This document shows positions 38,899-51,483 of a stretch of DNA of 64,000 nt, one piece after another. Each line of letters begins with the position of its first letter. Position 1 is the first letter of the stretch. The notes under the pieces were generated by a model. That model had not been told where the DNA came from. It saw nothing but the letters and a program-made list of their open reading frames with translations, and ran no database searches. The stretch spans positions 18,647,234 through 18,711,233 of the forward strand of contig CM076650.1 of the NCBI GenBank assembly GCA_038496675.1. The letters are read 5' to 3'. The position numbers and the translations under genes are program-made. Source of the DNA: Rachycentron canadum. Taxonomy: Eukaryota > Chordata > Actinopteri > Carangiformes > Rachycentridae.

Positions 38899-41800
38899 CT
38901 CAACAATGCAGACTCACAACACTCTACACAAAAACCATAGTTCTCACATGCGTCACTGAAACTACAGCCCCACTTTCAGACCAAATGCATTAATGTGATA
39001 AATGTGTATATATTCTATTTTGAACTATGAGAAATGTTGTGGGCAAGGCATACAATTTCTTTGCACCATTGCAGACATTGTTATTCATCTTGGAAAACAT
39101 TATTGGGACCAATTAAATCCATGTTTTATGCTCTTTCTCTTATGTGACATAATATGTAAATTACATATAGGCAGTAGGTGATCATGGGGAGCTGGAGGTT
39201 TAACCTTCTTAGTAAAGAAATCTCCTGCTCTGTCTCACTCTTCATCGGATGTAAGCTGTTACTCATAATTTCCTAATTTGTCATTGCCAAGAAGAGATTT
39301 TTTTACTTGTATTGTTTTGGTGTGTCAATGTGGACTTACATTTTCACAAACCAAAACAAAAAACAACCTGAATATGCTTGTTTAGGCACGCACATAATCT
39401 TTTTAGGTGTTAAAAGCATTTAAAATTTGTCAACTTCATACTGATGCAGTTACTGCGCTGCAGGGAAACTGATGTAGGAACAAATGCACATCTACAGTCA
39501 CTGCTTTGGCTGCAAAAGATAATGAAAGACTATAAAGAAGTGTGTAATATATTGTACATGCTTTGAGTCATTGGTAAATAAACGCATATGAGTTGGCTTC
39601 ACACTGACTGACTATAAATCTATGAATGGTCATTTAAATATCTACAATGCAATTTAAAGAGGTGGTCCCAGACCTGAATAAGTGGTCTACTGAACAAGAG
39701 TAACCAGGATGAGACACTAGCAGACATCTCAAGTCAGCCCTTTCCATGACTAATGCTTTGCTTTGCAGTGCTGCTGCAATGGCTCTCATCTCTGTTATGT
39801 CTGTGGCGACTGCTGCCAAGAAAAAATTGATGAACTTGGTTATGACTTAATTAGCATAAAGTCAGTCACCATGAAAGTAATATATATATCTATGAAATCA
39901 CACTTTACTTGATGCAAGATCACTTCAAAGGTATTTAACCAAAAGAAATGTAAGGTTAAATGGACAAATTGGTATTTCCAAGAACAAGTTTATTACATCA
40001 AACTATCAAATACATGCTGCCATATACAGCCAATATTTTATATATTATCATTGTTTCTATCAGACTTAAATTCAACATGATGGCAATTTAATTTGCTCCT
40101 GGTTGTGCATCAAAATTTACCATAAGTGTCACATCATATTTCCATTGTCTCCAGAGGACTCCAACATGTCATTCACGGTGTTGACTTAATATCTATCATT
40201 TAGTTTGAAATCCTGATCACAGCAGGGGAAAGAACCAGGGAAAGAAATATGATGAGGCAGAATGGATCAGCAAATGACCATTGAAATGTATTAGATGTCT
40301 GTGTATGTTAAAGGGTGATAATTTAAGAGATGTGGTAAACGTTGCTTTTGCTGTGTATTAGGGAACAGATCAGTTCGCACTGTTTGTCAGCACCTGTTTA
40401 GAATTGATTTCCTACAGCCTCTTCCATTGATGATTTATTTTATGTTTCTGCAGCAGACACCATTTTATGTTGTTGGGGAATTTTCCTTCAGTCAGGACAA
40501 TTATGTATTTGTCATTCATTATATACAGTTGGTGAATAAGTTCAGTTTCTACTCTCAAATGCATTTCTCACAGTAAAGGGGGAAGTGTATTTTGGTCTTA
40601 CATGTCCTGTAGTTACCACATCCTCCCACTTCCTATGAGGGTCTCAGTTCAGTGGAGATAATTTCTAATGTGTGGGTATTTGAGGGTTGTGTATGACTGG
40701 TTTTAATTGACTTGAACAACAAACAAAAATTTGAACAACAATAGTTAAAATATAAATTTAAATACAATAATAATAATAATATATAATATAAGTGATTCTT
40801 GATGGATATTAACAATAATATTATTATGAATGTCTTTATGCAGCAGGATTATTTGGACCTCTGAATTTGTGATGTACTGTTTTGTAACCAAATTGTGGAA
40901 CACAATTTAATCAAACATTGAGGAACCTAAAAACTTTTATTTAATTGTTATTAGTCAGTTGATTCAGACACAGGCAAAAACAGGGTTTAAAAATAGAATA
41001 AAATAAAGCAGTTGCAGACGGGCTGACAACAGAGATGAGGGGAACTGACTGACTGTAGGCTGGAGTCATTATGGACAGGAAACACACATCCTCACTCATA
41101 TAACCAGAAATCTTTTTACTATTTTACATGCCACTGTGAAATAAATGTTTAGAGCTACTGTAGGTGGGTGGATGTTTTTCAATCAATATATTTTAAGTTA
41201 CTCATAACTTATTGAGTAAGTGAGTTACTCGTTAAAATATATTTCTAACATAAACTGTGTTTTGACCTTAAACAACAGTAGAAATTTGGATTATTAACAT
41301 CACCAATTAGCTCCAATAGATCTCACAACAGACATTTAACTTTAATAACAGGGAAAAACACAGGTGTCACAAACATGATGGTGTAGTTCTTTTTTTTCAC
41401 GGCTATAATCTCTTGAAGAACAAAAAAATTTAAAAAACGGTAGTCAGTGATCAATAGGACTCTCTCTCTCTCTCGGCTGATCAACAATACCTAGTTATTG
41501 ACACAATTCTGCATAAGTCAAGCTTTGCCTTGACTTACATTCTAATTAAGAAAAAGTGATTGAAAAACTTTACACCTTCTCCATCCACTTGCCTGCAGAG
41601 AACAGCTTGATGAGCCTTTTCCACCTTTTGATATCTGAACAAAATCATCTCTTTAACACATACAATTTACAGATATGTTTTGTCTTTGCCATGAGATCTC
41701 ATGGTATATATTAACTTGCTGAGGGCCCAAACTGATCAAACCCACATCCTGCACTTTGTGCATGTTCACAGACGTTTCCATCAAGCACAGACCACACATA

Positions 41801-42310
41801 ACAGTAGTTACTCTGATACTGGACCAACAAAAAAGAAAAAAAGAAAAATACAAATTAGGCAAATAATTATCGTGGAAAAGTTATTTTTCAAGATTATAAT
41901 TCAGATAGATCTGAATAAAAGCGCATTTAAGGTTTTTCTTGGTGGATCGTTGATATCTGACAACAGCGGAGGATGGAGAATCTCTGGCATAGGGCTGCAA
42001 GGAAGCCTGGAGCCTGCAGACAGTGTTGATGCTCCAGAGACAACAGGGTTGGACATTGGCTTTACATCTCTGTATTAAATTATTGTTTTTGGCCCAGATT
42101 GTTCACAATATAATCGCACAACTACAGAATTGGGCAGTATTGTTAAGCGTTCAGTTGATTGGACTCACATTTCTCTAACTGTCCAGTAATCAGCTTGAAA
42201 CTTGTGTTGAATCCACTTTAAAAAAAAAAAAAAAATCCTACAAAAGTTTACTTTGCAGTCCTCATTCCTGAAATGCCTTGTGATACTGTACATAAAACCA
42301 ACACACCTGA
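38899..42310. other. Intergenic between the lectin and mvb12a
   Basis: The lectin 3'UTR probably covers the first part; an AATAAA is at 39577-39582. Nothing else is recognised on either strand. The 125-codon plus-strand frame at 41701-42078 and the 61-codon minus-strand frame at 39634-39819 match no family I know. Confidence 0.5.
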
Positions 42311-42328
42311 AGTAATGTTTCTTAAGTC

Positions 42329-42334
42329 TTTATT
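42329..42334 (-). terminator. Candidate mvb12a polyadenylation signal
   Basis: AATAAA on the minus strand, about 860 bases past the mvb12a stop codon at 43192, with no exon-like sequence between. Confidence 0.5.
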
Positions 42335-43191
42335 TTTCCAAATGCACCAGCAAAAATATAATATATAGTACAATGAATCAAAAGATAAAACAGATTATCT
42401 CCCATTTTCCCAACATAGGATATTTTAGTACGACTAACACAGTATGCAAAATATATAACCTTCCTCTTTACACCTTAAAATAGGATCTATTATTTTTTTG
42501 GAATAATACAAACCTAACAATAGGCTACTCTTCATACAAGAATTTCACTATATCCTACATTTAGATAAGTGTGTGTATCCACTGAGTCCAGCTAAACATC
42601 ATCTGCAGAAAAGTTCAACCACAAAAAAAAAGAAGCACTGACTTAATATTACAGCATTGTTACAGCAAGCGCATCTTCATTTTCAGCAGTTATTCTATAT
42701 TTCGAAAGTGATGATGATGCCTCACACAGCGGATACTCGACAGGTTGTGAGATCCTTTACTTCTTTAACCCTTTAACTTCTGTAAAGCCTATATTCCTGC
42801 AAAGGGTAAACAGTCTGTGTCAAGAATATAATCACGTATAATCCCATTCAAACAGGTCTTTGCTTTGGCAAACAAATGTTGAATGTTTAAAGATGCTAAC
42901 TCAAAGGGAAATTCAAGGGAAAAAGGATGGCATAGCATCCAAACAGCCAAACCTAAACGATTGTCTGTCTCATGTAGAACGGAAGTGCCCTTTTGATGAC
43001 CTTTCAGTTTACTTCGTTATGATAAATTCTTTACACCCAAAGCCCTTTAAAGCTTCATTTTATAAACCTAAATGTCGGTATGAACATTCTTCATCTGTAT
43101 CATGACTTGAGATGTCATCCTAAAAAAATAAAATAAAATAAAAGCCAAAATCAATTATTGCTTTGATTATTGTTTTGTCTAAGTGCACAGA

Positions 43192-44491
43192 TCATTGAGC
43201 TGATGAGGCGTCTCCTGTTGGCAGTGATGGTCTGATCCTCTTGGCAGCAGATTCCTCCACAGTAAAAGTGTAGTTATACTGAAAAAAAGAAAAGAAAAAA
43301 AAGAGCATTTTCTCTGTTGGGAAAAGTTTATGTCCTCATTTTTCCAGTATGATATTCCAGAATGATATGGCTCAGATCAAAAGTCATGTGTGAGTCTACC
43401 TCGTTTTTAATGTCTTGGAAAGACTTTATACGAATGTTGTTTAGTTGGGAGTTCAGCTGAGGAGACTACGAGGGAGATATAAGAGAGAGAGCACGTGTTT
43501 TTAGAAGATTTCTGAAGGAGCGAAGCAGAGATAAAGTGACTTTAGCTTTGTATAAAATGTCAAATGTACCATGCCACTTGTCTGGACATCAAATTTTGGG
43601 TGCAGACAAAAGGGAACTCCATCAAGAGCTGTGGAAAGTGAAGGTAGGTTACAGGTGAGTGGACTGTCTGAAATTCTGATACATCAGTAAAGAGTGCTCT
43701 TGTGTGTAAGGAGAGAGTTTAAGTACCTGTGATTCCCTGGATGCTGCTGTCAGCAGGTTTGTCCAAATTGTCCTTGGTACTGAGGCTGTGGCGTCGCTGA
43801 CTCAGTTTACTGTGCGGCAGCGGAGGAGGGTTGCTGGGGAAACACACAGAAATATGTTAATGACAATAAAAAATATCTAATTACATCCTGTCTTATTTTG
43901 AACTGTATTTTTAGAAAGAGAGACCTGGTGTGAAATGCTGATGTTGTAAAGACCTGTACACAAGAAGAGCTGTACAACAAATATATTGGGCCTTATGACA
44001 CATACCTGGGTCTGAGGGGCAGAGGACCCGACGGTTGCTCCAGGGAGAGTCTGCGGAGGTCCAAGCTCACACTGCGGGGTTTGGCTTGGGGTGTGGGGTT
44101 GGAAAAATGCCCCTTTCTGCACCACAACACGTAGCCATTGACGTCTCTGGAGAAAAGGGACATTTATTGATAAATTTATAGCTTCATAATTAATGATTGA
44201 ATACGCAGTTAAAAAAGGAAATAATCTTTAGATAACTCCTTGTTGAATAAAGACCATTTGAGTTGGCCCTGATAATGACTAATTATGAGATGCACTAATT
44301 TAAAAAAAACATAGGTGAAATTCAAATAATTGTACGTGTGAGTGCTACCAACCCAACATATGTGTGATGCTGCAACATCATTTTGCTTTTTGCTGTCAGT
44401 TTGATATCCAACACAGCTGTGTCCACACTGCCGACTGGGACGAGACGTACGCACACCCTCTTCTTCTTTGAAACAGATGCCTCTGTACACG

Positions 44492-44549
<58 letters not shown>

Positions 44550-46771
44550 AAAGCAGTGAGTACATTAGATATATACACCTAAATCTTAATATTATGAATA
44601 ATAATATTATAATATCATATTAATATTAACATATTAATATCAATATGAACAACTCTGTCTGTGTGTGTGTGTTTGTATATGTGTGCGTGTGTGTACTCAC
44701 TAGGTTCAAGGTGCTCTGCTATATAGCAGTAACCATGGGGAATAGAGTCCTTGTCTGAAATAAGCTGAATGTCTGACACTACCATACCACTTGTCAAGCT
44801 CTGTAACAAGAGAAAGTTTCAGTCCATGTATAAATAACAAGTGCAAGGGCTGCTGGGAAACATAAATGATGTACTGTGGATACATAAGTAAGATCACTGT
44901 TACCTTGCTGTAACAAAGGTAATATCCAGACTTTATTGCAAAGCTGCGTGTGAAGTTTGCCGCTACTCCGTCTTCTGTGATGCTGATCTGCAGAAGAGAA
45001 GGGGTACCACTTACATATACTACATCTGACACCATGAACCTGTCTCATTGAATCAAAAAAAGGAAAGTAACATGAAATGCTGAGGCATAAGACGGTGGTT
45101 GACACTAGCAGTGGGGCCTTTTGAGTCCAGAGGAATGTCAAGAGATGACACGTGCATATTCATTTACTGGTGATACAGTTTTGTAATGCCGTCATCCAGG
45201 CCGTTCCCTGCTAATCTATCATTGTCTGGTTTGGGTCGACCACCCAACAGGACAGGAGCAGACTGCAACGACCCATCAGTACTGCAGAAAATAGGTGCCA
45301 ACCTGCCCTCCATTCAGGACTTGTTCACCTCCAGACTGAGGAAACTGCAGACACCACACTTCCCTGACACAACCTGTTCCAGCCCCCCCCCCCTCTGGGA
45401 GGCGCTACAGATCACTGAGAACCAAAACAACCACACACAAGAACTGTTTCTTCCCACAGGCCACCACCCTGATGAACACTTTATCAATGTAAATCACTGT
45501 AAATAACATTCAGTATGTACACATCACTCAGAAATTTGCATTTGTATTTCTGCACTACAGTATAAACCCTGCTGACCTGCACACACCAGTCTTGGTGTAA
45601 ACTCCCACTCATCATTCTTGTATATATTATCTATTTCTGTCTATATTTGTATTTATTGTCTATTTTTTGCACTACTTTTCAAACTAATGCTCATTTTTAC
45701 TTCTCTTCTTGTGATGTCATTGCTTTAAAACAATGCTAAATCAGAGTCAACTTCCCTGTATGTGCACACACACACGGCCCATAAAGCTTATTTTTATTCT
45801 GATATTCATTTAAGTAACTTCCTTCAATCTCTGCAACCAACCACCTAAAGTTTGAAGATTATGGTTGAGGATGTGCATCCTGAGTGTGTAACCGTTTATT
45901 AGTAGCAAACAGCGCATAAGCAAAACAGATGTGCTCAGTCCACTTGGAGACAAGATGAAAAAACTGTACCAATGTATACAATCAAGATTACAGTTATTGA
46001 TAAATAGTTTGTCGTGCTGTTGGTTCATTTTACAAATATAAAACATTATGTCAACAGTCATTATATTCAATGGTTGCACAACATCATTTTGACCAGATCT
46101 TTAGAGAAGAGTTTACATTGAGTTGACAGCACTTTTAAACAACCAATCTGTTTCTAAAAGGTCGAGTTTCCAGCTCATCAAAACACCCAAACCGTTCCAC
46201 TTACAGATTCCCACAACATTGGGGTCACAGGCTGCAACATTTTCTCAGTACTGGATGTTTCTGACATACTGTGGATTGTAACTGACCTCTATCTAGAACG
46301 AGAAAGTTTTGCAGATTGCGTTTCCACTTTTTCTTCCCATTGCATTATGGATGTCAAAATCTCATCTTCCCTTCATTTCAGTGCAAATTCAAACATTTCC
46401 CCCTTTAAAAAGAACCTAATAATTGTTTACAACAAACAAAACAACAAATACAACTGCTCCCGTATTGTAACGGCCCCCTTTGTTTAAATTTTTACTTCAG
46501 ACTGGTTTGGACCTCAGACCACAGCACAGAAGAGACTGGGGAGTGGGACTTTTACCTTGTCAGTTAGTAAACAAAGGAAGGTAAGATTTAGTAGCGATCA
46601 ATATGGTGTAACCTTGTAATTCCAATCAACTAGTATACATGGGAATCTGTAAAAAGCTGTAATCTACATCTCTGTTCCTACCATGGTGAAGTCTTTGGGG
46701 CAGGTGCTGGTGTTGGAGGTCCACACCACTGCTGTAATTGGCCGGACTCCCCCATGATCCATCAAAGACAT
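43192..46771 (-). CDS. mvb12a: Multivesicular body subunit 12A (ESCRT-I)
   Basis: Subunit of the endosomal ESCRT-I complex, which sorts ubiquitinated receptors into multivesicular bodies. Coding exons 5' to 3': 46771-46682, 44987-44904, 44800-44701, 44482-44353, 44146-44006, 43833-43727, 43628-43570, 43465-43400, 43278-43192, joining to 287 aa (human about 273). The MABP domain covers roughly residues 8-150: SFAIKSGYYLCYS, VVSDIQLISDK, KASVSKKKRVCVRLVPVG. A Pro/Ser/Arg linker follows, then the UMA box from about 214: ALDGVPFCLHPKF, IRIKSFQDI, EYNYTFTVEESAAKRI. The KASVSKKKR and UMA residues favour MVB12A over MVB12B. The start codon is the first codon of its exon; an upstream in-frame ATG at 48072 could extend the protein (separate entry). 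The exon 5 donor (GG|GTTGGT) is weak but needed for frame. Confidence 0.93.
44483..44700 (-). other. mvb12a: mvb12a intron with (AC)m at its 5' end and (GT)n at its 3' end
   Basis: Read on the minus strand, this 218-nt intron opens GTGAGTACACACACGCACAC, an AC-rich stretch over about 44657-44699. It closes with about 23 GT units, a CG-alternating run and TGTACAG (44483-44547). The usual polypyrimidine tract is absent. The two ends are complementary in RNA and could pair across the intron. Confidence 0.85.
45180..45815 (+). mobile_element. LINE 3' fragment (L2-like), 5' truncated
   Basis: Conceptual translation over mixed frames shows the C-terminal part of an L2-type reverse transcriptase ORF: VWFGSTTQQDR, ANLPSIQDLFTSRLRK, SGRRYRSLRTKTTTHKNCFF and FPQATTLMN. 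Frame changes and a C homopolymer show that it is dead. A 3' tail resembling ATAAAGCTTATT...ATTCTGATATTC follows (about 45780-45810). It sits inside mvb12a, between the first two coding exons, opposite to the gene. Confidence 0.75.
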
Positions 46772-47952
46772 CTGATGAGACAAAGTAAAAAAAAAAGTTT
46801 TTCAGTATCAGTATTATCAGAAGGAAAGACGAACAGAAATTCAGATGTGTGGTTTGAATAAATAAAAGCATTTTAATGCCTGGCATTAATTCACTGTTTG
46901 TGACTGTACAAATTAGACTATTGTGGTTTCCATTATCTTCCATGAGAAAGCTGTTGCGTCTATGTGATAAAAAGTGGTAAACTGTCTATGATTCAGTCTA
47001 GGAACTCATCCTATCCCAAGGTTACATTGTCCCGGACATAAAGGTCCAACTCAGGTCAAATAGCTGGGTTGATGTTATCTGTTCAAGGACGGAGAGGAAC
47101 TGTTCAGTGCAAGAATTCCTCCATAGCTAGTTCATAAGGAAGTGAATGTTTTCATATTTTAAAGTCCTGCTAGAAAGTGGACAACAAAACATAAAACTGA
47201 CAGGGATATATTGTGCTTTTATACATTTTCAGAACAATCCATTTGAAACAAACAGGTCTGTTGATGTTAGACTAATGTATATTGTCTCATGAAATATTAT
47301 TAAATGACAGTCCAGCAGCAACTCTGAACGTTTGTGGCTGTTTGAAATTGTCATTTGTCACATGTCTGGCAATTATCCCCGGTTTTTAACGAGATGGCGT
47401 TAAGTTTAAATAAAAATAATAATAAAATTAAAATCAAGACAAAGCAAAAACGTAAAAAAAAAAAAAAAAAAAAAAAAAGTGTGAGTGAGTGACTCCTTCC
47501 TGATGAACTAAGCCTATATCTAATGTGAAGTGAGGGCAGGTGCTGGATAAATGTATTTATTGACTGAATGGCCAACTCTTACGTACGTGGCACTTATTGT
47601 TATTGTGTGAGTCTATTTTTGTGTCTTGGGGGGAAAATCAATAGGAGCCAGATGCAGGTAAATCAATTTCACTTTATTGTCTCACCAGCAACTCGGACCT
47701 TGGCTTTTTTTTTTTAAAAAAACAACATTTTTTTTAAGTTATTAGTTATTCCTTATAATATTCTTGAACAACGATAATTCAGTAATGACTGTTTCGGGGT
47801 TATATCCCACTGTACTGACACGACAAACCGAGTTTACCTGACAACAGTAGCGACTGTTACATTGACAAAACTTCGCTGTTTCTCGTACAAAATGAGCTAA
47901 AAAGCTTTTTCTTCGTGCGTTAGCGAATAAAATCACAACAACACAGACTTAC

Positions 47953-48130
47953 TGTGTGCCTGTGTTTACTTCTGTCCCTTCGAGGTGATGCGGTTTGACA
48001 GGCAAACAACTTTTTAGTAATCAGCCGAAATTTCTTGGTCTTCCTCGTCAAAGCAGGAAGTACTGAATCCATTCTGACTCCAACTCCCGGCATGCCACGG
48101 GGCACCACGTCAGGCGCCATTAAATGCAAA
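47953..48130 (-). other. mvb12a: mvb12a 5' exon (UTR or N-terminal extension)
   Basis: CpG-containing sequence ending in a good donor, CACACA|GTAAGT, after 47953. Spliced to the first recognised coding exon (46771), the frame stays open. An ATG at 48072 (A at -3, G at +4) would add exactly 40 codons, starting MDSVLPALTRK and rich in Lys/Arg. Further in-frame ATGs lie upstream, to about 48147. Known MVB12A proteins start near the exon 2 ATG, so this is either 5'UTR or a fish-specific extension. The 5' boundary given is approximate. Confidence 0.6.
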
Positions 48131-48139
48131 CATAAGCGT

Positions 48140-50640
48140 GAACGCAAGAGGGCAGCATTAAAGCCTCGTGTCCATTTTCATAGCTGTCATCAAAAGAGCT
48201 TCTTTCGTTTACAATTGTTTGGCCGTTTTCAGTGGTTTTTGTGTCGTCGATGCACTAAAAACAATAAAGGAAGAGATGAACATAAACTGTTTTAGTTTAT
48301 CCAAAAGCTGCTGCATATGTGGTGCAGCTGAGAGAGGGATCAGTTCCCATCATGAAAGTGAGAAAGGCAAACTGAGGACTGAGGAATGATGGGAATAGGT
48401 GGCTAAAGGGGAGTAAAATGAGGAGAGGTCAGCATATCTCCTTCCTCTGTGCAACAGACCTCATTTTCGGTCTGAAAACATATTAATGCACTATGCTGTT
48501 GCACTGCAGGGCAGAGACATGACCTTGATTCATTTACTTTATGTTACCCACACATACACTGTGGTGTTGTCATGATAACTAATATGCACTATAGCACCAT
48601 AATATGTATTCATCCTCAGGTAAAAGCAGTCCCCAACAAAAGCAATGTTTACTCTTGTAGAATGAGCATTTATGGGATTTGTTGATAACAAATAAAGAGT
48701 AGCGCCAGTTTGATCTTTTAATGTGCTGTTTTCATGTTTATACTGTGGTCCCACACAAAAGCAAATTAATATATAAGAGCGGTTTAATTGAGGTATTCTG
48801 ACATTATGATCATTTTTTTGTTCCCAAGGTGAAAGAATAACAAGTAATATAGTATAAAGCCAGTTGATCTTTTGCTCTATCTAAAGACTTCACTTCAATT
48901 CATTGCCATGTCATTAGGATTAAGGGCCTTTGATTGGTCATACAATACACACTCCAAACAGACGCAGACACTTGTCTGAAGCATCTTATGCCGTGTGAGA
49001 TTGTGAAATTTAGAGGACGACTGAAGAGGATTGGAGCATCAGAGGTGCTCAGGTCTCTGTTGACATGGCAACATCCAGACCAGACCACAGGGTGAGGTGC
49101 AGGGGGAGGTTCAAGCAGATGGACTGTTCCATGTTGTTGAAAAACCAGTGTTTGTTCAGAATATTTAGCTTTTAATGTTAGATTGGTCAATTAATGCAAT
49201 TAATGAGAATGAGCCACTTGTAATCTGCTGAGAATAAAACAGGGGGGAAAAGAAGCAAATTGCCAGTGAGTTCATCTGTGTTTGCCTGTGGTGAATCAAC
49301 CTGTGTGTGAGTGGTACTAATCATGAGTGATAGACTGAGTGAGAGAGCAGTTTAAGCTGCTCTGGTGCCTCCTACTATGCTTTGTGCCGGAATTCATTCA
49401 TCTTCTTCATCAGGTCGGCCTCCTGTTTGGAGCACGAGGTTGGCAGCAGACACATGCACTTACTCATGTGAACACAAGCTTCTCAAAAGTCACAATTCAC
49501 AACAGTCACAGTCACAACCTTGAATTGAGTTAAAAAAAAAAAAAAAAGAACAAAAAACTATATCACTTGGTGTGAACGGTCACAGATATACACACAGGGC
49601 TTCCCCACAACTTTTAGCCTTCATATGTGCACAAGAAACCATTGTCCTGACAGGATGCTGGGGCCTGGGTTAGCAACAATTTGTGTTAAATAACTTATAT
49701 GTAACAAAAAATACTAACAAACAACAACAAAATACTTGTATTATCATCAGAAACCACAAACAAATCAGAAGACACACAGTTAAGCTCTGGCCTCCAGTAT
49801 GTGCATTAATATTAACATTTACATGGAAAAATAGACAATTGATTTGCATCAGATTGAGGTTTATGGTTAATACAACATTTTAAAACCTATATGCTGAATT
49901 GCATTAAAACTGAAAATTTAAGCTATAGTGATACAATTTATTTATAAACAACAACAACTGCAAAGTTGTCTGTTTCCATGGTGAAACGATGGCCTCTTCC
50001 CGGTTTCAAATCAAACCGCAGCAGTCCCCGGAGCCCGCCGACATACTGATGGAGAGCTGCGTCAAAACTGCCACAAACAACCGGAATAAGACCGGGATCC
50101 AATAAATGTTGATTTCAAAATAAAGGCATTAAAGCTAAACCAGACTTCCCCTGCAGTCCTGATATTTCAGTGACCATTAGTCTGATTGGGTTGACATGTA
50201 AAAATTATTTTGCAGTTGAGATACAGGACAAGTCTGTGGCACAGTAGTTATTTATCTGGTCTTCTAAAGTCTCTACTTTAAAAGATAAAAATAGTATAAC
50301 ATTACTTTTCCAAGATAATATTTTTCAATTTGATATGGAAAGATCTAGTGTGTATATCCTCATTAAACGATTGTATGTGTTCATGCAGCACTGTAATTGA
50401 TGAAAATATACTTACCTCTGTACCATTTTATGCTGCTGAGACAATCACGACGCTGTACAATAAATAATGATAGATTAATTTGGATTGATGGATTTTATTA
50501 TGCTAATCTAAATTCTGCCATTGCCAAATGGTGATAAATTAAAAATAAAGGCCAATAATCCAGAGCAGACCTGGCAACTATAGTGCAATTGACATTTGCT
50601 GCCAAATCAAACCTGCTTTTAATCAAGGGCGTGTGTAGCC
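48140..50640. other. Intergenic between divergently transcribed mvb12a and pbx4
   Basis: Mostly AT-rich, with no gene recognised. One exception is a CpG-dense patch at 49980-50105 (separate entry). A homopolymer A run is at about 49530-49546. Confidence 0.5.
49980..50105 (-). other. CpG-dense patch with a short minus-strand open frame
   Basis: About 125 bases rich in CpG, CCGG and CCCGG within AT-rich DNA. On the minus strand a frame without stops begins after a TGA near 50121. It reads through segments such as LIPVVCGSFDAAL, QYVGGLRGLLRF and DLKPGRGHRF to a stop near 49943. There is no ATG until the MET near its end. It could be a relic exon, a fragment of a dispersed repeat or a small CpG-type regulatory element. 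No family is assigned. Confidence 0.35.
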
Positions 50641-50723
50641 TATTATTTTGAAATGTTTTAGCGGAAGTTGCCTGTATTCGTGTTGTGTACCTTGACGGCG
50701 GACAGCGGTGCTTCGTGGAGCAG

Positions 50724-50755
<32 letters not shown>

Positions 50756-51483
50756 GGGAAGAAAACAGGAATAAGACACATCCAGTGGCACAGATCCGAT
50801 ATGTGAGACTAGGACCGAACCGGGTGGATGAAGTTCCTCGGGAAAACCTTTCCTGAGACCGGCTCGTAGGCGTCCCTGTCGGTCCTCACTTTTAATGACC
50901 GAGCAGGTGCCTGGGGCTCATGAATAGAGAAGGAGCAGGCAGAGACGGCGACACCAGAGAGATTCCCAGGTCATTAGATTATAACCTTTATCATTCAACT
51001 CGGGAAATGCTGTGGCTTTTTAAAAATCTGATTTAGAGATCGTGATTTTTGAAAGAAAAAACAAACAAAAAAAAAAAAAACAACCCAAACCGTGTCATCT
51101 AATGCAGGAATGAGTTTAGATTTATATAAAAAAATACCAAAAAAAAAAAAAAAGAGCCCAGTTTAGGTCATTGTTGCCGTTTTGTTGCCACTTTCACATG
51201 CGTTACGTTTTATTTTCTCTTATAGCTTTTCCAGCCTCCTGGTTTTGTCTCTTCAGATCCTCTTGGAAAGACCCCAGACTCATACATACATATGGTCATT
51301 TAATTTGTCATTCAGGCCCAACACAACCCTCCAGCTGAAGCAACACGTGCTCTCAGTTTTGAGACCTGTAAGTTTTGTTTTTTATTATTATTTTTCTTGA
51401 AGATCTCAGTTATATAAAGTTGGAGAGAGCTCCCCACCCCTCATCTCTGCCTGTACACTAGGATAAGAGCCACACTGGAGGTT
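50641..51483 (+). promoter_or_regulatory. pbx4 promoter and 5'UTR region
   Basis: Locally CpG-containing sequence with an ETS-type GCGGAAGT at about 50660-50667 and GACGGCGGACAGCGG at about 50694-50708, followed by a (GT)n run (about 50727-50754). It leads to the pbx4 ATG. The transcription start and any 5' non-coding exon are not resolved. Confidence 0.4.

Noticed and set aside
41701..42078. 125-codon plus-strand open frame between the lectin and mvb12a
   Set aside because: Lys-rich low-complexity centre, no family match, no splice partner or promoter seen.
45186..45506. 106-codon plus-strand frame as a gene
   Set aside because: It is part of the L2-like reverse transcriptase C terminus, broken over several frames, not a host gene.
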